This document shows positions 1 to 8,882 of a stretch of 64,000 nt of DNA, one piece after another; the first letter of the stretch is position 1; each line of letters starts with the position of its first letter. The stretch comes from Methanofervidicoccus abyssi (lineage in GTDB: Archaea > AGJL01 > Methanococci > Methanococcales > Methanococcaceae): NCBI RefSeq assembly GCF_004310395.1, contig NZ_BFAX01000001.1:204853-268852 (forward strand), in the 5' to 3' direction. Both the position numbers and the translations under genes were made by a program. The notes beneath the pieces were generated by a model. It did no database searches, had not been told where the DNA came from, and saw only the letters and a program-made list of their open reading frames with translations.

Positions 1-1048
1 AATATGGGTTACAGGATGGATCTGGTGCCCTGAACTCGATCCTTGTACCTTTACCTCTTATTGCAGGCACTCTAATTATCGCACTTCTGTTCTTATTTGC
101 CCAGGCGATGTTGACAGGAGCTTCATAACCTGGTACTAACCTCTTGTAGGAGTTAACTGTTGGGTTTGTTATTGCAACTATTGCCTTAGCATGTTCCAAG
201 ATACCTGCAATATAACTTAAACATGTCTCACTTAACTGATATGGTCCATTTTCATCGTAGAAGGAAGGCTTTCCATCTAACCACACACTCTGGTGGCAGT
301 GCATACCGTTACCGTTCATACCGTAGAATGGTTTGGGCATAAAGGTTGCCATTAATCCGTACTTCTTTGCTATCATCTTTATAGTTGTCTTGAAGGTGAC
401 GACACTGTCTGCTGTCTTCAGGGCGTTATCAAACTTGAAATCTACCTCGTGCTGTCCTGGTGCTACCTCGTGGTGGGATGCCTCTACGTGGAAGCCAAGG
501 TTCTCTAGGGCCAATACTATATCCCTTCTGATATCTGGGGCGTCATCTAAAGGCTCCATATCGAAGTATCCTCCAATGTCAGCAGGGATCATCCTATGTG
601 GGTTGTGAGGATCTGGTTTTACTAAGAAAAACTCTGGTTCAGGTCCTACGAAATACTCCCCATTTAGATCCTCTTTGAGTTGATTCATTATCTTCTTTAA
701 ACAACTTCTTGGATCTCCTTCAAATGGCTTTCCTTCTGGTGTATAGACGTCACAGATAACTCTTGCTACAGATTTCTCTGTAGGTCTCCAGGGCAAAACA
801 GAGAGTGTTGAGAGATCAGGTTTTAACAACATATCAGAGTGCTCTATTGGAACAAAACCCTTAATTGAGGAACCGTCGAAGTGTATTCCCTCTGTAAGTA
901 TCTCCCTCAACTCTTCAAGACCCTTCTCTCCAGGTTTCACAGGGTAGGCTACATTCTTAGGAGCACCTAAGATATCCACAAATTGGAACCTTATAAACTT
1001 AACATCGTTGGTTTTTATGTAATCCAGGGCCTTTTCAACTAGATCCAT
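1..1048 (-). CDS. glnA: Glutamine synthetase type I (3' part outside the window)
   Basis: The enzyme makes glutamine from glutamate, ammonia and ATP and is the main route of ammonia assimilation. About 349 residues are visible and the C-terminus lies beyond position 1. Hallmarks seen are a beta-Grasp N-terminus beginning [12 protein letters not shown], the motif VGPEPEFFL, the glutamate-binding segment [13 protein letters not shown] at about residues 193-207, and [10 protein letters not shown] at about 244-253. The ATG at 1048 opens the frame. The upstream region carries an exact NrpR-type operator, so nitrogen control is expected. The divergent neighbour is a radical SAM gene. Confidence 0.97.
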   Translation of the reverse strand, partial: MDLVEKALDYIKTNDVKFIRFQFVDILGAPKNVAYPVKPGEKGLEELREILTEGIHFDGSSIKGFVPIEHSDMLLKPDLSTLSVLPWRPTEKSVARVICDVYTPEGKPFEGDPRSCLKKIMNQLKEDLNGEYFVGPEPEFFLVKPDPHNPHRMIPADIGGYFDMEPLDDAPDIRRDIVLALENLGFHVEASHHEVAPGQHEVDFKFDNALKTADSVVTFKTTIKMIAKKYGLMATFMPKPFYGMNGNGMHCHQSVWLDGKPSFYDENGPYQLSETCLSYIAGILEHAKAIVAITNPTVNSYKRLVPGYEAPVNIAWANKNRSAIIRVPAIRGKGTRIEFRAPDPSCNPY

Positions 1049-1086
1049 TATCTACACCCCAAAAATTATTCTGATTTACAATTGTC

Positions 1087-1100
1087 GGAAATATGTTTCC
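1087..1100 (-). promoter_or_regulatory. NrpR-type operator GGAA-N6-TTCC of glnA
   Basis: The sequence is GGAA, ATATGT, TTCC, an exact match to the GGAAN6TTCC operator through which NrpR represses nif and glnA in Methanococcus (established knowledge). It lies 39 bases upstream of the glnA start and just downstream of a TATA-like stretch at about 1117-1129 on the minus strand, which places it near the expected transcription start. By base composition about half a match per 64 kb is expected by chance. The position is therefore what makes this call strong. Confidence 0.85.
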
Positions 1101-1116
1101 TATTATTTCATATTAT

Positions 1117-1129
1117 TGTATATATAATT
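1117..1129. promoter_or_regulatory. TATA box region shared by divergent genes
   Basis: A run of alternating T and A (GTATATATAATTT) sits between glnA (minus) and the radical SAM gene starting at 1150 (plus). It is nearly symmetrical and could serve as the TATA element for either direction. For the plus-strand gene the predicted start of transcription would fall almost on the ATG, implying a leaderless or very short leader mRNA. Confidence 0.5.
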
Positions 1130-1149
1130 TACGGTTTTAATGTGAGAAT

Positions 1150-2694
1150 ATGAAATTCCTAATACTGGATGGATATACTGATGAACCTGCAGGATTGGGA
1201 GTACCTCCCTATATAGGTACATATCCAAGGTACGCCGCTGGAGTCTTCTACCACTATGGATATAGAGATGTCCATTACATTACTATAGATAAGTTAAGGG
1301 AAGAGTTGAAAAGAGGTTATGATCTAAATAAATTCGATATAATAGTAGCTATATGTGGGTTTCATACACCTGGGAAGTATCTAAATGTCAAACCTGCTAC
1401 ATTAAAAGAGATAGTCTCTATCTTATACAACTATAGAGGTATTAAGATCTTAGGAGGTCCTGCAGGGACGAGATTTGGATCTTCCATGGAGGGAGGTATC
1501 TTAAAGGATGAAGAAAGGTATAAGTCCTTCTTCCATCTTGTAGCAGAAGGAGATCTTGAGAAACTTCTTTCCGATCTCATTGAAAATAGGTTTAACCTTG
1601 AAAAAATAGACAGAGAATACTATCAACTTAGAGACTACAAAAGTATAAGGGAGTTTGCAATAAAAGGGGCAAAGATTGTAAAGGAGCATCCAAACTACCC
1701 CTATGTAGTTGCAGAGATAGAAACCTACAGAGGATGTTCCAGGTATTTAAGTGGAGGATGTTCCTTCTGTACAGAGCCGAGACGCTTCGGTACTCCAAAG
1801 TTCAGAGATGAGAAGGATATAGTTGATGAGATAGGAGAGTTGTATAACCAAGGTGTTAGATACTTCAGGATAGGTAGACAACCCTGCATATTCTCCTACA
1901 AGTCAGTAGAAAGTGAGAGAGAAGAGATACCTAAACCTAACGTTGAGGCTATAGAAAAGTTATTTAAAGGTATATGGAGCAGGGCTAAGCCTAAGGTACT
2001 CCACATAGATAACGCCAACCCTGCAGTAATAGCTAGACATGAGGAGGAGAGCAGGAAGGTTGCCAAGATACTGGTGAAGTACTGTACAAGTGGAAACGTA
2101 GCTGCCTTTGGTGTGGAGAGTTTCGACGAGAAGGTAATTAAGATGAACAACTTACTAACAACTCCAGAAGATGTTCTTAAAGCGGTGGAGATACTGAACG
2201 AAGTTGGAGGTAGGAAGGGTCCAAGTGGTCTTCCCTATCTACTCCCAGGTATAAACCTACTCTTTGGGTTAAAGGGAGAGTCCAAGAGAACCTTTAAGAT
2301 AAACTATCAGTATTTAAAGGAGATATACGATAGGGGCTTGATGTTGCGGAGGATAAATATAAGGCAGGTAGTACCCTTTTACGGTACTAACATAGATACT
2401 AGAGATGTTAAAAAAGCGAAGAAAAGGAAAAAATTATTCCTAAGTTTTAAAGAAAAGGTTAGGGAAGAAATAGATAAACCTATGTTGAAGAGGGTTATTC
2501 CAAAGGGTACTGTATTAAGGGATGTGCTCTTAGAAGTGAAAGAGAAAAACCTGTACTTTGGTAGACAACTTGGTACCTATCCAATACTGGTAGGTATAAA
2601 GGAGGAAGGGCTGGAGCTCAGATCCTTTGTAGATGTGAAGGTGGTAGATTACGGTAGAAGATCTATAACTGGTGTAGTAGTTAGTGTAAAATAA
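1150..2694 (+). CDS. Radical SAM protein with B12-binding-like N-terminus and TRAM-like C-terminus
   Basis: This 514-residue protein has three parts. Residues 1 to about 150 resemble a Rossmann-type B12-binding fold. The radical SAM core holds the iron-sulfur cysteines C196, C204 and C207 in an unusual CX7CX2C spacing instead of CX3CX2C. About 65 C-terminal residues look like a TRAM/OB fold, ending in VDVKVVDYGRRSITG. Archaeal B12-binding/radical SAM families of unknown substrate have this general plan. No substrate can be named. The start ATG follows an AT-rich region with little Shine-Dalgarno signal, consistent with a short leader. Confidence 0.8.
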   Translation: MKFLILDGYTDEPAGLGVPPYIGTYPRYAAGVFYHYGYRDVHYITIDKLREELKRGYDLNKFDIIVAICGFHTPGKYLNVKPATLKEIVSILYNYRGIKILGGPAGTRFGSSMEGGILKDEERYKSFFHLVAEGDLEKLLSDLIENRFNLEKIDREYYQLRDYKSIREFAIKGAKIVKEHPNYPYVVAEIETYRGCSRYLSGGCSFCTEPRRFGTPKFRDEKDIVDEIGELYNQGVRYFRIGRQPCIFSYKSVESEREEIPKPNVEAIEKLFKGIWSRAKPKVLHIDNANPAVIARHEEESRKVAKILVKYCTSGNVAAFGVESFDEKVIKMNNLLTTPEDVLKAVEILNEVGGRKGPSGLPYLLPGINLLFGLKGESKRTFKINYQYLKEIYDRGLMLRRINIRQVVPFYGTNIDTRDVKKAKKRKKLFLSFKEKVREEIDKPMLKRVIPKGTVLRDVLLEVKEKNLYFGRQLGTYPILVGIKEEGLELRSFVDVKVVDYGRRSITGVVVSVK

Positions 2695-3032
2695 CAACAC
2701 TCAGTTCTAATTAAAAATAATGAAAGATTTACTATCTTTTTTAAGTCCCTAATACACTTCTTATAATATTAGATCCCATAGCTCCTTTTATACTGTTTTT
2801 ATTACTAATTAATGGATTTTAAATTACTGATTTTGGGCTACTCTATCATTCTTTTATTTTAAAAAATTATTGTCAAAACCCTAATTGGATACACAATAAA
2901 GCAGTTATTTCATCCACAAAATATATAAAACATTAATACTACAATAGATATTATTTATACTATAGTATAATTTACTATCAAAAATTTTCTTATAATAATA
3001 ACATCTTAAAATATATTAAAAGAGTTGAAAGT
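2695..3032. other. Gene-free AT-rich stretch upstream of comA
   Basis: No open frame of interest is seen. The 5' end (2701-2722) resembles the F1 repeat family weakly. A TATA-like stretch (AAAATATATAAAAC) near 2919-2932 and a 16-bp perfect palindrome at 2955-2970 suggest the comA promoter region. Confidence 0.5.
2955..2970. promoter_or_regulatory. 16-bp perfect palindrome upstream of comA
   Basis: TTATACTATAGTATAA reads the same on both strands. It is 62 bases before the comA ATG and about 25-35 bases after a TATA-like stretch, where an archaeal operator would overlap the transcription start. No regulator is known to me for this sequence, and AT-rich DNA yields such palindromes by chance more often than balanced DNA. 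Confidence 0.35.
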
Positions 3033-3791
3033 ATGAAGGCCTTTGAATTTCTAAGAAAATCTAGAGAGAAGTTAGGTATCACAGTTGTATTAGATAAAGG
3101 GCTGTCTCCAGAATTCCTAAGAGACTATCTTAGAGTATGTGGGGAGTATATAACCTTTGTTAAATTTGGATGGGGTACTTCTGCAGTAATAGATAGGGAT
3201 ATTGTAAAGGAGAAGATCGAGATATACAAAAAATACGGGATAAAGGCCTATCCTGGTGGTACTCTATTTGAGGTTTCCTACTCCAAAGGGCTATTTGAGG
3301 AGTATCTAAAGGAGTGTGAGGAGTTAGGTTTTGAAACCGTGGAGATATCAGATGGCTCTATAACTCTAAGTTTAGAAGAGAGGGAAGATATTATAAGGAA
3401 GGCGATAGAGAGGGGTTTTACTGTATTGACAGAGGTTGGAAAAAAGAGTGTAGAAATGGATAGAAAGATAACCTTAGAGGAGAGAATAGAGTTGATAAAC
3501 AGAGATATAGATATAGGTGCAGATTACGTAATTGTGGAGGGTAGGGAGAGTGGAAAATCTATAGGTCTCTTTGATAGTAAAGGTAATGTTAAAGAGGAGG
3601 ATTTTAAAATCTTAGTAAATTCGGTCCCTCTTGAAAAGGTGATATTCGAGGCTCCTCAGAAGAATCAACAGGTTTATTTTATACTCAATATTGGGCCTGA
3701 TGTTAATTTAGGGAATATTTCATATGAAGATGTAATCTCTTTAGAGACTCTGAGGAAGGGATTGAGAGGAGATACATTTGGAAAGGTTTAG
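3033..3791 (+). CDS. comA: Phosphosulfolactate synthase
   Basis: ComA adds sulfite to phosphoenolpyruvate to give phosphosulfolactate, the first committed step of coenzyme M biosynthesis in methanogens. The 252-residue length fits the family. Features seen are the beta-barrel opening TVVLDKGLSP, KFGWGTSAV near residues 44-52, and the late segments DYVIVEGRESG and VIFEAPQK. The start is preceded by GAGTTGAAAGT. The gene is followed immediately by a decayed open frame rather than by other com genes. Confidence 0.92.
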   Translation: MKAFEFLRKSREKLGITVVLDKGLSPEFLRDYLRVCGEYITFVKFGWGTSAVIDRDIVKEKIEIYKKYGIKAYPGGTLFEVSYSKGLFEEYLKECEELGFETVEISDGSITLSLEEREDIIRKAIERGFTVLTEVGKKSVEMDRKITLEERIELINRDIDIGADYVIVEGRESGKSIGLFDSKGNVKEEDFKILVNSVPLEKVIFEAPQKNQQVYFILNIGPDVNLGNISYEDVISLETLRKGLRGDTFGKV

Positions 3792-3810
3792 AATAACAGA
3801 GAGGTTAACT

Positions 3811-4198
3811 ATGGATATCAGAGAGATCACTGTTATTGGAGGGTATGACAAGTATGGAGAGCTAGAGAATGTGAGAGAACTAAGGATTAGATAAAAATTA
3901 TAACAATAAAAATATCGAAATAGCTGGTACAATCGATGGATATAGAGGGGATTTTATACTGGATCCCTACCTGGCGAGCCATCCTGTAGGGAAACCTTAC
4001 TGATCCCAAAAAGAGTTGAATTAGAAGTTGGAGATCACATACACTACAGGCCTTTAGGTTGTCCAATACCTCATTTTGCCAAAGTTATTCAGGAAAAAGA
4101 TGGACTTTAGTATGATGCAGAAGGTACACTCTGGAGTTGTAGTAGAAGTGGAAGGAAAGAGAGCATATATCGAAGGTATAGACTTAAAGGTGTTTTAG
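3811..4198 (+). pseudogene. Decayed protein-coding gene, at least three frames
   Basis: Coding-like sequence runs on in shifted frames. A first piece begins at ATG 3811 (MDIREITVIGGYDKYGEL) and stops at 3894. A middle piece reads GTIDGYRGDFILDPYL and then, in another frame, [16 protein letters not shown], ending in a stop near 4110. A last piece reads [17 protein letters not shown] and stops at 4198. Base composition is gene-like throughout. The pieces together suggest one protein of about 125 residues inactivated by frameshifts and stops, just after comA. I do not recognise the family. Its last 15 bases overlap the end of larC on the other strand. Confidence 0.6.
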
Positions 4199-5416
4199 GT
4201 GCCTGTAGATCTTAGATACTTCTTTCTCTATCTCCTTTAGAACTACTCTAAGGGGAATATTCATATCCTCTGCTATTCTCTTTATATCATCGTATTCAGG
4301 TTTTGCATTTATCAATTTATCCCCTAGATAAGATACCTTAACTCTAATTTTGTAGGATCTTCCCTTTATATTAATATTGTGCACTTTTATACTACGCTCT
4401 GCCTTTATCCTACCAACTTCTTTAACTCTAACTCCTAAGGTCCCAGTCTCCTCCATAAGTGTCTCCACCATCCTGTCGAGATTCCTATAGTCTGTAATTA
4501 CAGTAATGATATGAGTAGGCCTATTCTTCTTTCCTATACCATTTACAACGAAAACCTCCTTAGCACCTCTCTTAAATAGTATCTCGTAGAGGTTCCCAAT
4601 AATCTCACCAGAAATATCATCTACATTTGTTTCAAGGACTACAATACTTTCTCTATTATCTTTAATCTCTCCCTCAACTACTCTCAGAACGTTTGGTACA
4701 TTCTCCAACCTTTTAGAGCCTCCTCCATATCCTACCTTTAAAGGTATCATCTCAGGATAGTTATCCAATACTCTATCTACAATATTTGCCAGTATGGCTA
4801 TACCTGTTGGTGTAGTATGTTCAAAGTTGGTGATATATGGGGGATTTATGTATTTTATACCGTATTTACACAGTATCTCCAAGGTACTTGGAGCAGGTAC
4901 AGGAAGGATGCCATGTTCTATCTGTATATATCCGCAACCTAATACAGGGGGTGTGGAGTAAATTTTACCATCTAAGTATCCATGCCTCTCAAGTAATACA
5001 ACACTTCCTAAGATGTCAAAAATGGTATCGAGAGAAGAGATCTCGTGAAGGTGGATATTTTTATCCCCATGTACCCTCATCTCTGCAGATATAAGATCAT
5101 CTAAGATGTTTAAAGATAAACTCCTTACCTTCCCCGAGAGTTCCAACTTATTTATCACTTCCTCCATAGCCTTTTTTAGATCCCAAGGATTTTTAAGTCT
5201 GTCCTCCACTATATCTATATGGAGTCTTTTCGCTCTTATTCCATTTATCTTTTCCTCTCTGATATCCACTTTAAATCTTTTACAATTGCTCAACTCCTCT
5301 ATAGCTTGAGATATTTGATACACTATATCGACATTTCCTGTTAGATCTATAAGTGCAGATAGTAACATATCACCCGATATACCAGATATCTGAGGGTCTA
5401 TAAGGAGTACTTTCAT
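4184..5416 (-). CDS. larC: LarC-family nickel-pincer cofactor biosynthesis protein
   Basis: LarC inserts nickel into the pincer nucleotide cofactor of lactate racemase-type enzymes in a CTP-dependent reaction. This 410-residue protein starts with [17 protein letters not shown], the family hallmark, and contains [12 protein letters not shown] histidine-rich sequence (HLHEIS) and the segment [12 protein letters not shown]. Length matches the family (about 400). It stands alone on the minus strand with no larB or larE next to it, so the physiological substrate in this organism is not evident from context. Confidence 0.88.
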   Translation of the reverse strand: MKVLLIDPQISGISGDMLLSALIDLTGNVDIVYQISQAIEELSNCKRFKVDIREEKINGIRAKRLHIDIVEDRLKNPWDLKKAMEEVINKLELSGKVRSLSLNILDDLISAEMRVHGDKNIHLHEISSLDTIFDILGSVVLLERHGYLDGKIYSTPPVLGCGYIQIEHGILPVPAPSTLEILCKYGIKYINPPYITNFEHTTPTGIAILANIVDRVLDNYPEMIPLKVGYGGGSKRLENVPNVLRVVEGEIKDNRESIVVLETNVDDISGEIIGNLYEILFKRGAKEVFVVNGIGKKNRPTHIITVITDYRNLDRMVETLMEETGTLGVRVKEVGRIKAERSIKVHNINIKGRSYKIRVKVSYLGDKLINAKPEYDDIKRIAEDMNIPLRVVLKEIEKEVSKIYRHLKHL

Positions 5417-5538
5417 TTTATCCCAATAGATTTTAATGAAGATAAAAATAAAGACGTTTTAACCTTTAATTATTTTGTAAGTAACTCTTTTTAAATAGAA
5501 GGATTATATAATATAAAAATATTATAAACAATATATTC

Positions 5539-5557
5539 TAATATATCCGATATATTA
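5539..5557. promoter_or_regulatory. 9-1-9 perfect inverted repeat before the Yip1-like gene
   Basis: TAATATATC, a central C, then GATATATTA. It ends 16 bases before the ATG at 5574 and would overlap the transcription start or leader. This suggests autoregulation or a local repressor site; no regulator can be named. Confidence 0.35.
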
Positions 5558-5573
5558 TAAATTGAGGGAAAAG

Positions 5574-6212
5574 ATGAATATAAAAGAGTTAATTCTAAAT
5601 CCAGATAGATTCTTTAGAGATCTATCCAATAAAGAACCTTCCCTTACAACACCCTTTATAATTATTTTTATCCTTTCAGTGCTCGATGCTATCTATACCT
5701 GTGTCTATTTCTATTATTTTTTCTTAACATCAGCAGGTTTCGATCTCTGTTCATCAGATATATTAGTGATACTAACTGTATCTTTAATATTCATTATATT
5801 AGTAGCTTTCCTATCTATATCTATAGGATGGCTGTTAGCAGCAGGAATAATGTATCTAATTTCTAAATTATTTAAGGGAAAGGGTTCTTTTAAGAGGACC
5901 ATGGAATTTACTGGGTACGGTTACTTTCCAACTATTATAGGAGTGTTGATCTCTATTTTAGTAAGTTATTACTTCTTCTCTAATAACCAGGTACTTACTC
6001 CTGAAGTTGCGGACAAGATTTATACATTTATAACCCCAATTGGTATTGTAACTACTCTGTGGACCTTAGGTTTATGGACCTATGGAATAAAATATGCAAT
6101 GAATCTGGATTTAAAGAAAGCGTTTGTCGTTGCATTGTTACTGGTAGTGCTACTTTTCATCATTTATATGTTGATTTTCATCGTCTATATATTGATACAG
6201 TCACTGTTCTAA
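5574..6212 (+). CDS. Yip1-like multi-pass membrane protein
   Basis: This 212-residue protein has about five hydrophobic segments. The soluble N-terminus MNIKELILNPDRFFRDL and the motif YLISKLFKGKGSFKRTMEFTG-like loop (key residues around 100-120) are typical of archaeal and bacterial Yip1 domain proteins. Function in archaea is unknown. The ATG at 5574 follows GAGGGAAAAG and is preferred over a TTG at 5562. The gene stands alone with a 9-1-9 inverted repeat just upstream. Confidence 0.7.
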   Translation: MNIKELILNPDRFFRDLSNKEPSLTTPFIIIFILSVLDAIYTCVYFYYFFLTSAGFDLCSSDILVILTVSLIFIILVAFLSISIGWLLAAGIMYLISKLFKGKGSFKRTMEFTGYGYFPTIIGVLISILVSYYFFSNNQVLTPEVADKIYTFITPIGIVTTLWTLGLWTYGIKYAMNLDLKKAFVVALLLVVLLFIIYMLIFIVYILIQSLF

Positions 6213-6620
6213 GGTGGAGTTATGAAAAAGTTCTTTTTCTTTTATCAACTTATATGGTAAAATTTGTAAATTTTTGAATAAAAAAAGTACTTAAAATCTG
6301 GAAAATCTACGTCTATGGTTATATAATCATATACTATGAGGGAGAGATAAACAATACTATAATTAGGTATTGTCCTTACGGGATAAGTAAGGAGTACATC
6401 CAGATCCTTAAGGGAAGACTACAAATACATCTGTCCCAAGGTAAATATAAAGTTCGAAAATAGAGTAAAATAAATATAACCAAAATAATAGCGAATAAAA
6501 ATATTGGAAATAATTAGAAAGAATAGAAACAGAAAGTTTAACAGATTTTGATTTTAATTATTCTTATAAAAATAAAAAAAGTAATCATTAACATCTCGTA
6601 GAGGTTAGCTGTGAAGTACC
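6213..6620. other. Gene-poor stretch with a start-less coding-like remnant (6278-6463)
   Basis: Positions 6278-6463 on the plus strand stay open for about 61 codons without an ATG, GTG or TTG. They encode a coding-like run including RYCPYGISKEYIQILKG. The rest is simple AT-rich sequence. This is best read as a gene remnant that has lost its start. I do not recognise the family. Confidence 0.35.
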
Positions 6621-7022
6621 TTAGCTCTTTATCCCTTTCAACTCCTCCAGCACTTTATCTAAATCCATCTCAACTGGGGGAGACAGTTTAATAACTTCCT
6701 CCTTTTCATTATTATATCTTGGTATTATATGGAAGTGTAGATGAGGCACTTCCTGTCCAGCAGTAGGTTTGTTGTTATTTAGTATATTATAACCATCAAA
6801 ATTTAGAGGTTTTAGTATCTCTAAAACCTTCTTAATAGTTCTAATTAGAGCTAAGGCAGTATCTTCTGGAAGTTCTTCAAAGGTTTCATAGTGTTCCTTA
6901 GGTATAATCAAGGTGTGTCCCTTACTTCTTGGGTTTATATCTAAAAATGCCATAGTTTTTTCGTCCTCGTATATTATCTTTGCAGGTATTTCCTTCTTAA
7001 CTATTTTACAGAAGATACACAT
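6621..7022 (-). CDS. HIT family nucleotide-binding hydrolase
   Basis: Histidine triad proteins hydrolyse or transfer nucleotidyl groups of small nucleotides. The 133-residue length and the triad H94, H96, H98 in VPHLHFHIIP are diagnostic. An N-terminal CIFCKIV pair of cysteines, shared by many HIT proteins, probably binds zinc. It is the last gene of a minus-strand operon after DHQ synthase II and GGGP synthase, 6 bases behind the latter. Confidence 0.93.
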   Translation of the reverse strand: MCIFCKIVKKEIPAKIIYEDEKTMAFLDINPRSKGHTLIIPKEHYETFEELPEDTALALIRTIKKVLEILKPLNFDGYNILNNNKPTAGQEVPHLHFHIIPRYNNEKEEVIKLSPPVEMDLDKVLEELKGIKS

Positions 7023-7028
7023 ACACCA

Positions 7029-7787
7029 TCACCTCAACTTCTCCCTTCCCGCTTTCTTTACAGCACTCCATATGCCCTCCATAATAGAGGGATTTCCCTC
7101 TACAACAGTACCTGTTACAACAGCATCTGCTCCACTTACTATTTTTCTGTAAGCCACTTCAGGAGTTCTTATACCTCCTCCTACTATGATGTTGATACCA
7201 CTTAACTCCTTGGAAACCTTGATCATCTCGTCACTTACAGGACACTCTGCACCACTTCCAGCCTCTAAATAGGCCCATCTCATCCCAAAGTACCTTGCAG
7301 AGAGACAGTACATGGCAGCTATCTCAGGTTTTCTCTGGGGTATCTCATTTACTTCTCCAACAAAACCTACTGCAGTCTTCCTAACAGGCTCAACACCTAA
7401 GTAAGCCATAGGTATAGGTTCTAAAGAATACCTCTTGATAATAAGTGCTCCTAAGGTAGGTGCCAAGGTTGTCCAGTAGGTGTTGTTAGAATTCATAAGG
7501 GACATAAAGAACACTGCATCTGCGTAAGGTGTCAGTCCATCTATGTTTCCAGGGAAGAGTATAACAGGTATATCTTTAACTATCTTTTTGATCTCTCTTG
7601 TAATCTCATCTAAGTTAGATACTCCAATACTTCCTCCAACAATTACAGCATCTGCATACTCTTCAACCTTTTCTAATATCTGTGAGATATTCCTATCTTC
7701 AGGATCCACAAGTACAAAATAAAGAGCACCTTCACTTTCTAAGATACTGTATAGCCTTTTCTCCACCTTCCCAATGGAGATCTCCAT
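7029..7787 (-). CDS. Geranylgeranylglyceryl phosphate synthase
   Basis: This TIM-barrel enzyme joins sn-glycerol-1-phosphate to geranylgeranyl diphosphate and so makes the first ether bond of archaeal membrane lipids. The 252 residues include VLVDPED near residues 26-32, YLEAGSGAECPV, and the phosphate-binding GGGIRTPE near 205-212. It is followed by the HIT gene after 6 bases and preceded by DHQ synthase II after 9 bases, so the three are probably cotranscribed. Confidence 0.93.
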   Translation of the reverse strand: MEISIGKVEKRLYSILESEGALYFVLVDPEDRNISQILEKVEEYADAVIVGGSIGVSNLDEITREIKKIVKDIPVILFPGNIDGLTPYADAVFFMSLMNSNNTYWTTLAPTLGALIIKRYSLEPIPMAYLGVEPVRKTAVGFVGEVNEIPQRKPEIAAMYCLSARYFGMRWAYLEAGSGAECPVSDEMIKVSKELSGINIIVGGGIRTPEVAYRKIVSGADAVVTGTVVEGNPSIMEGIWSAVKKAGREKLR

Positions 7788-7796
7788 TATAACACC

Positions 7797-8882
7797 TTAC
7801 CTCTCAATTATAGTCTCCTTTATAGCCATTCCAAAGTGCCTGGCACTCTCATCGAATTTTATAAGTACCCTGTCCCCCTCTTTCAGGTCCACTACAGAGA
7901 TGGGTTTCCCACCTTCCCCAACTAATCTTATAGTTTCTGCATTCTGAAGGATAGTCCTTAATATATCTCCCTTGTACTCTGCCTCGACAAGTACTAACGG
8001 CCTCCTCTCTATCTTCACTCTGCCAACCACAGCCTCCCTCGTTATTCCATCTTTATTAACTATTAAAACCTTATCTCCAGCCTTTAACTCACTTAGATAC
8101 TTTGTCTTATTACCTGGACAGAGAACGTAGGCGTGCACAGGGCCAGCATTTACCCTGAAAGGTCTTGTGGCAACATATGGATTCTCTACAGTCTCTCCAT
8201 GGACTAGGAATAGTCCCCTCGAGTAGGATCCAACTAACATTCCTTCCCCTTCTTCCATAATAGTACAGGTATCTATACATACTCTATCTCCACTGCCGAT
8301 AGGCTCTACCTTCTTCACAGTGGCGTAATCCAACTTCACCCTCTCGGCGTTTATCTTTTCTATCATCCTTGAGAAATCCTTGATCTCGTTGGTATCCTTG
8401 GAACGTAGTAGAGTACCATCTACTCCTTTCTCCAGTATTTCATATGCTGTTTTCCCTTCCCCTACATCCTCTATAACAGCTACTATCTTAACGTTACTAT
8501 CTGTAAGTTTTGCTATAAGATTCTCTAGTGGAATTATCGTCCAATCTTTACCTTCCACTATGATGTAATCTACATATGGATATTTACTTACCTCGGCGGC
8601 GTACTCTTCGTCTTCTTTACTTTCTATAGGTATGTATATTCCAGTCTCCTTTCCCAACTCCTTAGCCTTTCTCAGTATATCGAGATCTCCACTCTTTTCT
8701 ATTATGACAATATCTGCATCGAGATCCTTAGATGCGACCTTTATATTTCCCAACTCTCTAACTTTTTTAATGTCTTCCTTGGGAACATAAACTGCGGGAA
8801 TAGAACTTTCTAAGGCGTCTTTTACTATCTCCTTTCTCTCGTCCCAGGTAGTACCACTTACATATATCCATCCAAATTTCAT
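7797..8882 (-). CDS. 3-dehydroquinate synthase II (archaeal type)
   Basis: It converts 2-amino-3,7-dideoxy-D-threo-hept-6-ulosonate to 3-dehydroquinate in the archaeal route to aromatic amino acids. It is unrelated to bacterial AroB. The N-terminus [18 protein letters not shown] and the internal [14 protein letters not shown] are family signatures, and 361 residues is normal. The ATG at 8882 is chosen because GAGGTG lies just before it; the upstream GTG at 8891 is itself part of that ribosome-binding site. First gene of the operon with GGGP synthase and HIT. Confidence 0.93.
   Translation of the reverse strand: MKFGWIYVSGTTWDERKEIVKDALESSIPAVYVPKEDIKKVRELGNIKVASKDLDADIVIIEKSGDLDILRKAKELGKETGIYIPIESKEDEEYAAEVSKYPYVDYIIVEGKDWTIIPLENLIAKLTDSNVKIVAVIEDVGEGKTAYEILEKGVDGTLLRSKDTNEIKDFSRMIEKINAERVKLDYATVKKVEPIGSGDRVCIDTCTIMEEGEGMLVGSYSRGLFLVHGETVENPYVATRPFRVNAGPVHAYVLCPGNKTKYLSELKAGDKVLIVNKDGITREAVVGRVKIERRPLVLVEAEYKGDILRTILQNAETIRLVGEGGKPISVVDLKEGDRVLIKFDESARHFGMAIKETIIER

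Noticed and set aside
333..608. 91-codon plus-strand frame inside glnA
   Set aside because: It is the shadow of the glutamine synthetase gene on the opposite strand, which has clear family motifs.
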